Positions 46,501 to 56,625 of a stretch of DNA of 64,000 nt are shown in pieces. The DNA comes from Mikania micrantha. Lineage: Eukaryota > Streptophyta > Magnoliopsida > Asterales > Asteraceae. The position numbers were made by a program, and so were the translations under genes. The DNA lies in NCBI GenBank assembly GCA_009363875.1, contig CM018682.1, forward strand, positions 66,114,031-66,178,030, given 5' to 3'. The notes under the pieces were generated by a model. That model saw nothing but the letters and a program-made list of their open reading frames with translations, did not search any database and was not told where the DNA came from. Every line of letters begins with the position of its first letter. Position 1 is the first letter of the stretch.

Positions 46501-47269
46501 GCTTCCAGAATAAGAGTTACAAGCTTAAGCATTAGTATAAGCATCATGAATAAGTGTAAAAGCATTTAATAAACATTTCAATACTTGTTTAAAATGTATA
46601 ACATGCTTCTCAGTCCCGAGGTAAAAACAAATATGTTTGAAAAGGGACAAATGAACTCACCTTGTTGTTGAAGTGGTTGACTAAGTATAAACAAGAATAC
46701 GCGCGCTCGTTGTTGTGTTTGTGGTAGTATTCACGATCCTGTATTGATTTCATGTTGTTTGCAACTTATAAGTATGAGTTGTAGTGATTTGTGTGTGTGT
46801 ATGTGTTAGCCCTAAAGTTGGCTAACACTTGTGAGTCTCGGTCTCTATTCGACCCTGACTTAATTGTTTTTACTTATGTTACTATAACATCTCTTCATAT
46901 TGTATGTTAAGTTTACCCGTTGTCATCAATAGCCTCCTACTAGTTTGTTGTGTCATAGTTGTGAAAGTTAAAGTTTCGACATTGTTTCTACATTCCCCTA
47001 CCACATTTGTAGTAAATAGAATTTATACCAATCCTCCATGCATGTAATCCTTTTTTATAGCTTTAGAGTATTATGTGATCCTTAAATCATGTGGGCCGAA
47101 TAAGTTATATGGGCTTCTTTCAAATTGTAATATTGGGCTGTGTAGGTGTGTGGGCCTAACAGTATGTATATGGGCCGAAAATGGGCTTTGGGGTTGTGGG
47201 TTAAGTTAACCACATGAACTAGACCAACGGCCCTTGTCCGAATGGTTGAATCAACAATGTTGAATTCAA

Positions 47270-47830
47270 ATACCCACTTGACCAGCGAACCTATTGATTT
47301 AGGGGGGTAAGGTTCGGCACAGTGAAGGCCCCAACGAACCTAATGGTTTGTTCAGATAGGTTCAGTGTCCAGGGGTTCGGGGCATCACCCATAGGTTCGG
47401 TCATAGTATGGTTCGTGACAAAGCAGGTTCATGGGTGGTATTAGGTTATGCCATGTATAGTTTCGGCGGCTTCCAGGTTCGTGGCTCCCTAGGTTCGTGG
47501 CTCTCACTGGTTCGGCTGAAGTCGTAGGTTCGCAGCTCATGCAATGCAGGAGGTTCGGTTGAGGTATAGGGTTTGGCCAATCACCCCAGGTTCGGCCATC
47601 CATGTTCGTCACACATGCTGGTTCGGCCAAGTTAGGGTTTGTGACTAACAGGTTCGTTGATTCACTGGGGTTCGCCCATGCATGCAGTGCAGCCGATTAC
47701 AGGTTCGGTGATGATGGTTCGCCCAAGAAGGGATCGGCCAAAGAAGGTTTGCTGGGTTGAAGGTTCGGCCACCATAGCATCCAAACCCAATAGGTTCGGC
47801 CGACCTCATGGTCACGAACTGGGGTTCATC
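47270..47830. repeat. GGTTCGG array in E LTR
   Basis: AGGTTCGGC/AGGTTCGTG motifs every 15-30 bp over about 500 bp, the reverse complement of B's CCGAACC array. Confidence 0.7.
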
Positions 47831-48149
47831 ATCCTCATCTTCGGCTTTCTGCAACATGTAAACCCAACCGTGACTTCCCTACTCTCCTAATAGTTCGTTT
47901 TAGGCTTAGGACGTGTAGAAACATCTCATGAAGTGGCTATCTTAACCGGTTTAGGGTTAGGTGTGAACAAAGTTCCAAAAACCCTAGTTTTCGTGTGCTT
48001 CAAGCTTCATTACCTCGAAATCGGCTGGACAAACGATCAGACCGGTTGTACTTCTAGGTATAGAAGGTCGTGAGCTTCGTTTGGACACCAAGAACACATG
48101 ATTTCACCAAGAAACGAGCGATTTATGAAGATTTGAAGTCTTGAAATCT

Positions 48150-48240
48150 TAGAGAGAGAAAAAACGGTGGAGTTGGTTTAGAGAGAGAGAGAGAGAGGGT
48201 GTAATAAATGAGAAAATGGGTTCATTAAGGGTTTATATAC
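48150..48240 (-). promoter_or_regulatory. E core promoter: TATA box and CT patch
   Basis: Sense GGGTATATAAACCC (about 48229-48242), followed about 40-80 nt downstream by long CT repeats (plus-strand GAGAGA at 48151-48197). Confidence 0.65.
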
Positions 48241-49038
48241 CCCGTGGGTGTTCGGGTTCGTTTCGGTTGCTCGGTTCTTGTTTTCGTCGTGTTTCCGGCA
48301 CATTACGCGCTTGTTTTGTAGATTAAATAAAAAGAATTTATTTTCGAATGTTTGGAAGGTGGTTATTTCTAGTAAATCTTTTAATTTAACTTTTCTTGAA
48401 TTATCGTAATTGATTATTTTAAGCGTTTCGTTAACTCGTGTCACCATTGCGCGTATTCTATGTATTTTAAATAAAATGAATTTATTTTTAAAGTCTTAAA
48501 AGATTGTGATTCCTAATAAATGTTAAACATTTAATTTTCTTAATTTATTATCGTTCGTTTCGTTTTTCGTTTTCGTTTTGTCAGAACGTGTCACCTTCGT
48601 GCGTATTCGTTCGAATCGTCACCCGAACGAACACTACGTTGGTTTCACTTTCTGATTCTTGTTTTCTACTTTGCAGTCATCGTTTCAGAACGTTAAAGTT
48701 TCAGATTTACTCATACAGATCGTCACCTGTACGAACAATTAGTCAGTTTAGCATTCTGCAACGACATCTGTTATTGTTTTGTTCCGTTTAGCCTCACATA
48801 CGTATATACATAATAACATTACATCAAGCATCTGCGTGTCAGTTCAGTGTTGTCTGTTGTGTTTCTAACTATTAAACCGTGAGATTTAATCAGATTTCAG
48901 GGATAGTTGAATAAAAGTTTAGTGTCAAGCATCAAATGTCAATAGCATATACATAGTTCACGTAGTTTGTACCTGAGTTACTGTGCAAGTTACTGGTATG
49001 ATCACTGTCCTGGCAACGTTTTTGGCACTGATGTTAGA

Positions 49039-49074
49039 GTCTCCCTTTGTTAGAGAAATTTCGTCCCAAAATTT
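49039..49074 (-). promoter_or_regulatory. E polypurine tract and palindrome
   Basis: AAATTTCGTCCCAAAATTT (49056-49074), one arm changed (CG to TG in sense, a wobble), then sense AACAAAGGGAGAC. Confidence 0.8.
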
Positions 49075-50127
49075 AAGAATCATTATCCGGTACGGCTTCC
49101 TCTGTAAACAGTTGGGGATACTTGAGCTTCATGTGATCTTCACGTTCCCAGGTAAACTCGGGTCCCCGCTTTGAGTTCCAACGAACCTTAACAATCGGAA
49201 TACGGCTTCGCCTCAGTTTCTTAACCTTGCGATCCATAATCTCCAAAGGTTCTTCGACAAAGTGTAAGTGTTCATCCAACCTGGGATACCTTCAACATGA
49301 CGCGATCTCTCACCTGGAATTCCAACGGCATGCGCCGTTTGTCGGCGTAACTCTTTTGTCTACTTCGAGTTGCTTGTAGTCTCTGTTGTATCTGAGCAAT
49401 TTTGTCTGTAGTTTCTTGAATGAGTTCTGGCCCGGTTATTCGATTATCTCCCACTTCAGACCAACAGATCGGCGATTGATATTTTCGACCATAGAGAGCC
49501 TCGAACGGTGCACATCCGATGCTACTATGATAACTGTTGTTGTAGGAGAATTCGATCAGTGGCAAATGAGAGTCCCAATTACCACCGAAGTCTAAAACAC
49601 AGGTTCTCAACATGTCCTCCAGGGTTTGTATAGTACGTTCGCTCTGACCATCCGTTTGTGAATGGTAAGCCGTACTCAGGTTTAAGTGTGTCCCTAGAGA
49701 TTTCTGCAATGATTTCCAGAACCTCGATGTAAATCTGCTATCACGATCTGTGATGATAGATAATGATACACCGTGGCGTACCACTATCTCGTTGATGTAA
49801 AGTTTTGCCAGTTTATCCATCATGTAAGTTTCTCGCATTTGCAAGAAATGAGCAGATTTTATTAATCGATCAATGATAACCCAAATAGTGTCATGACCAC
49901 TGGAAGTGCGGGGTAGCTTGGTAACAAAGTCCATAGCTATTTGTTCCCACTTCCAAAGTGTAATGTTCAGGCTGTTCCAGCAAACCAGAAGGTTTCTGAT
50001 GTTCCGCCTTCACTTTGGCACACGTAAGGCATCGACCAACGTACTCGCCTAAGTCTTTCTTCATACCCGGCCACCAATAAAACGCTCGTAAGTCTTGGTA
50101 CATTTTGTCAGCACCGGGATTCACAGA
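49073..50127 (-). pseudogene. E integrase (partial, frameshift, internal deletion)
   Basis: It begins at the junction as [21 protein letters not shown] (Asn for the first usual HPG His) and continues through [12 protein letters not shown] one-base insertion near 49960 (LLEQPE|) shifts the frame. The core keeps [18 protein letters not shown] and [12 protein letters not shown]. Near 49285 about 230 bp of the GPF/Y zone are missing between MLKVS and DEHLHF, with another frame change. The tail [13 protein letters not shown]...YPQLF ends at 49073. Inactive. Confidence 0.9.
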
Positions 50128-51900
50128 GTTTTGTTTCCACTTCTTTTACATCATTACTTGGAATACATACGACTGCATTAGAACCCCCATATACTATTGA
50201 AATAGCAGATGGTAAATTAATTCATGTTCCTACCAATATCCGTGGGTGTAAAATGACACTCAACGATCATATATTCTCTATTGATCTTATCCCTATGAAT
50301 CTTGGGAGTTTTGATGTTGTCGTGGAAATGGATTGGCTATCCCACCATCATGCTGAAATCATATGCTCAAATAAACTTATTCAAATCCCATTGCCAGCCG
50401 GTGATATTCTAAGAATCTATGGAGACAAACCTTATCATACCATGCAAATTGTTTCATGTATGAAGGCTCGTAGTTAGTTTAGGAAACAATATCCTGCCTT
50501 CTTAGCTTATATTTTGGAAAAGGATTCTATAAAGAAAACCATCCACGAAATTCCTATTATACGTGATTTTCCTGAAATGTTCCCCGATGAATTACCCGGA
50601 CTTCCACCGATTCGTCTAGTCGAATTCAGAATACATCTCATACCTGGAGCAAATCCAGTTGCAAAATCACCTTATCGTCTTGCAACCTCTGAGATGCAAG
50701 AATTGTCCTGTCAGCTGCAATAGTTGTTGGACAAGGGCTTTATCAGACGAAGTTTCTCACCCTGGGGAGCTCCGGTCCTTTTCGTTAAAAGGGAAGGCGG
50801 TTCTTTCCGGATGTGTATTGATTATCGAGAACTTAATAGGCTGACTATTAAGAATCGCTATCCTTTGCCCCGGATTGATGACCTATTCAATCAACTACAG
50901 GGAGCCATTTGTTTTTCAAAGATTGATCTTCGATCTGGTTATCACCAATTGAGAGTTCATGATGATGATATTTTCAAAACAGTGTTTAGAACACGCTATG
51001 GACACTATGAATTTCTGGTTATGCCCTTCGGACTAACCAATGCCCCTGCAGTGTTCATGGATCTTATGAACAGGGTATATAGGCCATATAAAGATCAATT
51101 TGTCATTGTCTTCATTGACAACATATTGATTTACTCTAAGACTGGGAAGGATCATGAAGCTCATATCAGGCTGATTTTGAAACTTTTAAAGAAATAACAA
51201 CTTTACACCAAGTTCTCGAAGTGCGAGTTTTGGCTGAAAGAAGTTCAATTTTTGGGTCATGTTGTCGACGAAAGAGGCATACATGTAGACCCGGCTAAAA
51301 TTAAAGCTATAAAAGAATGGAAAGCACCAAAACCCCCTTCAGAAATTCGTTCTTTCCTAGGTTTGCTAGGTACTATCTGCGATTTATTGCCATTTTTTCC
51401 AAGATAGCTGTTCCACCTACTACTCTCACCCAGAAGGATCAACCATTCGTTTGGAGCGAAGCACAAGAAGATGCATTCCAATTGCTTAAACACAAGCTAT
51501 GTAATTCTCCTATTCTTAGTTTACTAGAAGGCAACAATGATTATAGTCTATTGTGATGCCTCAAACCTCGGTCTTGGTTGCATGCTGATGTAGCGAGACA
51601 AAGTCATTGCTTATGCATCATGACAACTCAAGATCCATGAGAAAAACTATACCACACATGATCTTGAGTTAGGTGCTGTAATCTTTGCTTTAAAAATTTG
51701 TAGACATTACCTTTATGGTACAAAATGTGTTATTTACACAGACTATAAAAGTCTTCAACACATTTTTGATCAAAAGGAACTTAATATGCGACAAAGACGT
51801 TGGATAGAATTGCTCAATGATTATGACTGCGAAATCCGTTATCAACCAGGCAAGGCTAATGTGGTGGCAGATGCGTTGAGTCAAAAAGTCAGGGTAAAAC
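50128..51900 (+). pseudogene. B3 protease (3' part), RT and RNase H (broken)
   Basis: The frame resumes at [11 protein letters not shown] just after the missing DTGAD site, then VVEMDWLSHHHAE. Stops: TAG 50475-50477 (KARS*), TAG 50721-50723 (QLQ*LLDKGF), TAA 51195-51197 (LLKK*QLY), TAG near 51591 and TGA near 51621. RT reads FIDNILIYS, so the second catalytic Asp of FIDD is Asn. A one-base loss near 51370 (GLLG|YY) shifts the frame until about 51540. RNase [22 protein letters not shown] and ADALSQK remain. It is among the most decayed pols here. Confidence 0.9.
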
Positions 51901-53429
51901 CCAGAAGAGTGCAAGCATTGGAGATGACTATTCAGACTAGTCTTCTACCCCAAATCCATGAAGCACAACAAGAGGCACTTACTGAGATTCATGCATGTGA
52001 CGAAGCTCTACAAAGTTTAAATCAAAAATTTGAAACCAAATCTTATGGGGCATACTATTTCTTAAATCGAATATGGGTACCTTCTTTTGGTAATCTAAGG
52101 AAATTAATTATGGACGAAGCCTATAAATCTCAATATTCGATTCACCCAGGAGCAGATAAGATGTACCAAGACCTTCGTGAATTTTATTGGTGGCCTGAGA
52201 TGAAGAAATACATTGCTACATATGTTAGTAAATGCCTCACATGTTTACGAGTAAAAGCTGAACATCAAAGATCCTCTGGGTTACTACAGCCATTGGAGAT
52301 CCCAGTATGGAAATGGAAGCAAATCTCTATGGACTTTGTAACTAAGTTGCCTAAAATTCCTAGGGGTCATGATGCAATTTGGGTAGTCTTTGATCGATTG
52401 ACTAAGTCAGCACACTTCTTAGCAATTCGAGAAGACTACAATACTAACAGGTTAGCCAAACTATACCTCGATGAAATTGTGAGCCGACACGGAGTGCCAA
52501 TCTCAATTATCTCTGATAGAGATAGCAGATTTACTTCAAGGGTTTGGCAAATGTTTCAAAAGGCTTTAGGTTCACAACTTAATCTTAGCACAGCTTACCA
52601 TCCTCAAACCGATGGCCAAACCGAACGAACCATTCGGACTTTAGAGGATATGTTAAGAAGTTGTGTTATTGATTTTGGTGGTAGTTGGGACACTCACCTT
52701 CCTCTTGTCGAATTCTCCTACAACAACAGCTACCACACAAGCATCAAGTGCGCACCATTTGAAGCTTTATATGGACGAAAATGTAGGTCTCCTGTTTGCT
52801 AGGCTGAAATAGGTGAAAGCCAATTCACAGGTCCGGAACTTACACACGAAACAACTGATAAGATTGCTATTATACGAGAACGAATCAAGGCTGCACAGGA
52901 TCGTCAAAAGAGCTACGCGTATACTCGAAGAAAGCCTTTAGAATTCCAAATCGGCGACAAAGTTATGTTAAAAGTCTCTCCATGGAAAGGCATAGTCAGA
53001 TTCGTAAAACAAGGTAAACTAGCATTAAGGTATGTTGGTCCTTTCAAGATCCTTGAAAGAATTGGAGCAGTAGCAGATCGATTGGAATTACCTTCCGAAC
53101 TCAGCAATATACATGATGTATTTCATGTATGCAATCTCAAAAAGTGTCAATCAGATGAATAACAAATCCTTCCTCTTGAATAAATTCAAGTTGAAGATAA
53201 GCTTCAGTTTGTTAAAGAACCTGTTGAGGTTATGGATCGAGAAGTCAAGAAACTAAAACGTAGTCGGATACCTATCGTGAAGATTAGATGGAATTCCAAG
53301 CACGGGCCTGAGTTCACTTGGGAACGTGAGGATCGTATGAAAGAGAAATATCTCCACTTGTTTTCATATACAGACAATTATGGACGAGCACAAATTGAAT
53401 TTCAGGACGAAATTCCAATAACCAGGTGA
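51901..53429 (+). pseudogene. B3 integrase with chromodomain-like tail
   Basis: Zinc-binding [17 protein letters not shown]...[11 protein letters not shown] has Tyr for the usual first His. The catalytic core [24 protein letters not shown] and [12 protein letters not shown] looks complete. TAG at 52800-52802 (CRSPVC*AE), then stops at about 53160 and 53180, break the C-terminal part. GPF zone [11 protein letters not shown] and tail EVMDREVKKLKRS...YLHLF follow. The last frame reads on through the palindrome region to 53429, so the usual stop is lost. Confidence 0.88.
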
Positions 53430-53432
53430 GAC
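53398..53432 (+). promoter_or_regulatory. B3 palindrome and polypurine tract (worn)
   Basis: AATTTCAGGACGAAATT (53398-53414) keeps six paired bases per arm; AACCAGGTGAGAC, a degraded purine run, leads to the LTR at 53433. Confidence 0.75.
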
Positions 53433-55373
53433 TGTGATAATTCAAAATTTTCAGGTTAGAATCACATCTCTAAAATAAAGAGAATGAGCGTAAGCGAAAT
53501 CATGAAAGGATGCTCCGATTTAAAGATACACTGAGTCGAAGATAGCATTAAATAAGAGATCAAATGTTTTGAATTCTTTAGGTCTTGAGATTATAATCAT
53601 TGTAAAGAGCTCGAAAAATCGTGAACGTAGGCGAAAATCGTGCGTAAAACGGAGTTCGTATGCTCCCGGAATCGCGAAAACAAAATCGAGTCTGACTAAG
53701 GCGGTGGAGGTACGCCAAGAAACCCATTGCCACACTTGGCGGTACGCGATGGACCCAATAGACATAAAAATCTGATTTTCTCGATCAGAACTCATTTCTA
53801 TTTGAATATTCTCGACTTTCAGACGAACCAGATCGAATTTTAACCCCCAAATCTCAGTTTTGAAGCTACCAAATCATAAGAATCAAGCTATGGATTGATT
53901 CTACAAGTCCTGATAATCGTTTTCATCCAAAAAATCCGTCCGAAAGGGTAAAGATTCATTTTCTCCTACTAGTTTGATATTGTATGGATTAGATCTAGAT
54001 TTTGAGCTTAATGCAATGGTTATTGTTGTTGATTATTGCCTAGATGATGGCTAGGAATGGTTGGAAACAAAGAACATGGTATGTTAATGGTTAAATCTTT
54101 GTCTTGATCCGTTATAATGCTCGGTTATCATGAAACTATATCTTAGATTAAAATGGTTTAAACCATTTGAGTGTAACAATGATTGTGATTGTCTTGATCA
54201 TTTCTTGAAATGCTAGGTTAAATCCAAGCGCTTCATACTAATGACAAGCATAAAGATAATCACCGGAATAACGATCTGATGTTTATGACAACAGTCAGAT
54301 TAGTACATTGAGCATGATTATTAAACCTTTTCTAATATCACATTATCGTGTTTCATGATACCTAAATGATCATTAACAAGGATTGACTATTCCTAAGCCA
54401 GAAATTCATCAAGGAACTGTTTTAGTGAAATAATCAACAACAATATCTATTTGATTAATCCAGAAATGTCGTGATTAATCCAGTAGTCATAAACTCCTTA
54501 ATAGGAGCCTAAATCATTATAGGTTCCTTGTTTATCGCACTTTGTGCAATATTAACTTAAGGAGGCTGATTAAGGATTAAGATCAGCTTGAAGACTTGAA
54601 GTGTGATTCCTTGTCATTAAAAGTCAAGGAATATTCTGATAATCCAATTCAAATACAAAGAAATCATAAAATATTAATGTATTGCAGAATTCTCTTCATA
54701 TTTTGCGTGACACTTCAATATCAAAACACTTCAATAACACATGTGAGACTCATAACCCTTTTTCTTTTCTTTTGCTAAAATCGCGGGGTGGAACATGTAA
54801 ATTTTTGACAACTCAAAAGTTTTAAACTATTGTGGAAGCAAATTATTGATACAATGCAAATCATTTACATGTTTTGGTTATACAAATGCTGAATGATGCT
54901 ATTATTATTCAATATCATTAACTTGATTCGTCAAGCCCCCGGTAGTACTGGTATGGTCCATATGCGGGAAACCGCGAACACAAAAACGCGTGCTCCAACT
55001 GTGGGTAGGACACCACACAAACTAGATACATGTGGTGTATCACACAAGGAAAGCTATTGCAATAGGTTTAATATTTGCATGTTCATTGGGTGTGTATTTC
55101 AATGCATTTATATAATGAGCTTGTGCCATAATTGGTACTCAAGTTTAGGCAGAATATGTGAACTCAAAATATATGTTTCTCACTCAACCACGTGTGGTTG
55201 ATCCAAGTTTTCTTTACATGTTTTAGGTAATCAGGATCAGGAAATTCAGCTAGGTCAAGATGCTGTGAATGTTTAGGGTGACCTAAAAACAAGAAACAAA
55301 ATAGATGTTTTGTAATATTATCATTATGTGTATACTTTGATGTATAATATTGCGTGTGTTTGTGTAAATCCAC
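53433..55373 (+). mobile_element. B3 3' LTR (3' end missing)
   Basis: Begins TGTGATAATTC and follows the 5' LTR to GTGTTTGTGTAAATCCA, about 105 bp short of the expected end. It holds about 270 bp (54902-55172) absent from the 5' LTR, within the intron-like segment 54743-55226; the donor here has lost its exon G (ACAT|GTGAG). Confidence 0.88.
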
Positions 55374-56589
55374 CAAAAATCAGAATGTTTCAAATAAGTA
55401 TTTATGTTTTCTCATTCCCCGAGTTTCAAAAGCCAAAATACAGAAAAAGGGGTCGTGAACTCACCTGAGTTGATTCAAATCAATAACAATGTACAACATT
55501 CGTATCATTAGTTCTTGAACTCTAAACCTGTATGTCATTAGAGTTCTATGAGTTACTTAACCTTAATCTGACTCTCAGAACTTTCCTTGACATTCAATGT
55601 CTAGGATCTTACAACTCAAGTCCTCAATCTTATCTCAAACGTCTAATCAATTTCCTTAACTTAATATACCACAAAGTGTTACAATTGTGACTCGTTAGAT
55701 TAATCTGGACATTCCCAGATTAATCAAATTAATATGGTTGTTGATAATCGGAGAATATAATGGCTTATAAAACTGAGGTTTCGTATACTTGTTGTGGACA
55801 GAGTCTTTGTTTTAAAAAGTGAGGTTTTCAGGTTTTAAGTCGGGCAGAACCTCGACTTATATTTCTTAAGTTTCCTGAAAACAATTGTGCAGAATCTCTG
55901 CTTATAATTGTTTTTTTCCAAAAATTAGTCGGGCAGAACCTCGACGTGTTTTTGATTTAAACAAAACAATTAATCATAATCTTATAATATAATAGAAATA
56001 AGATCTAAAACAAGCATCATAACAAATTGAAATTATACAAGATTTTTACCTCGCAGAAGTTCGGCAGTACCTCATGTTGAATACTAGATGATTGGAGGGG
56101 TTAAATGTGGGTATTTTGAGGTATAGGGTCGAGATTTGAGAGTTGAAAAGTGATTTTTCGCAATCAGAATCGAAAATTTGATGTTCTGCTATTTATAGGC
56201 GAGTTTAGGGTTTGGGGCGCATGGCCTGGTCCCATATTTTGGCGTGGGGTGGTACGCCCAGATGTAGGATTTTGCATGCCTACCACGTGTTGACACGTGG
56301 TGCCACGTGGCGCGTTCGGGTGTGATCTGACTCGTTTCTTGTTTTCGTGATAACTTGAGCATACGAACTCCGTTTTACGCACCGTTTTCGCCCACGTTCA
56401 CGATTTTTCGAGCTCGTTCCAGCCCTTAAAATTTCAATACCTGAAGAGTTAAAAATATCTGATCTCTTATTTAACGTTATATTTGACTTTGTGTATCTTG
56501 AAATCGGCGCCTTGTTTCGTAATTTTGCTTAGACTCATTTTCTTTATTTCCGAGTTATGAGTCTAACCTGAAAATTGCGAATTGTCACA
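55374..56589 (-). mobile_element. F 3' LTR, right part
   Basis: Sense start TGTGACAATTCGCAATTTTC at 56589, close to B3's start. The donor-like CTCAG|GTGAGTTCACG lies at 55464, then ACCCCTTTTT and CGGGGAATGAG. It joins 23147-24302 once B3 is removed; the junction has lost bases from both LTRs. The acceptor near 23443 reads TTTTCTCAT, so it is mutated. Confidence 0.82.
56190..56315 (-). promoter_or_regulatory. F promoter: TATA box and clustered G-boxes
   Basis: Sense CTATAAATA at 56190-56198 is a strong TATA match. About 85-115 bp upstream (56283-56314) three ACGTG cores cluster (CCACGTGTTGACACGTGG, then CCACGTGG), typical of plant bZIP/bHLH sites. Confidence 0.65.
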
Positions 56590-56625
56590 TTCTCCCCCCG
56601 TTAATGGAATTTCGTCCCGAAATTC
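56590..56625 (-). promoter_or_regulatory. F polypurine tract and palindrome
   Basis: GAATTTCGTCCCGAAATTC (56607-56625), then sense AACGGGGGGAGAA, abutting the LTR at 56589. Confidence 0.87.

Larger units (their letters stand above)
45367..46660 (-). other. Intron-like segment in E LTR
   Basis: Sense donor CAACAAG|GTGAGTTCATTT at 46660, then TGTCCCTTTTC; CTCACCAACC and GTTGACTT precede the acceptor TTACATGTTTTCTCAG|GT ending at 45367. 1294 nt. Confidence 0.5.
45007..49038 (-). mobile_element. E 3' LTR (4032 bp)
   Basis: Sense start TCTAACATCAG (the usual TG is changed to TC) and end GGGTGTGACA. Contains cassette copy 7, tandem arrays, GGTTCGG repeats and a TATA box. ORFs inside are not coding. 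Confidence 0.9.
45007..50127 (-). mobile_element. Ty3/gypsy chromovirus E, 5'-deleted
   Basis: Minus strand: 3' LTR 45007-49038, PPT, IN 49073-50127. The LTR end TGTCACACCCC abuts the B3 gag scrap exactly; the 5' side stops in IN (SVNPGADKM), fused to B3 protease. Same family as C but clearly diverged from it. Confidence 0.9.
24303..55373 (+). mobile_element. Ty3/gypsy chromovirus B3, split by C, D and E
   Basis: Parts in order: 5' LTR 24303-26083, PBS 26087, gag start 26253-26646, a zinc-knuckle scrap 44918-45006, PR to IN 50128-53429, 3' LTR 53433-55373. C and E fill the gaps, and parts of gag and protease are deleted beside each. No extra ORF precedes gag. The 3' LTR end is missing, so no target duplication can be shown; the left flank is CAGAG. 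Confidence 0.9.

Noticed and set aside
45007..49038. Treating this LTR as the 5' LTR of C
   Set aside because: A plus-strand gag scrap of B3 lies between it and C's RT, no PBS adjoins it, and it is far more diverged from C's 3' LTR than expected of a pair.
53520..53795. Minus-strand ORF repeated at 24321-24665 (91 and 114 codons)
   Set aside because: Repeated only because it sits in the two B3 LTRs; it overlaps U3 and has no recognisable domain.
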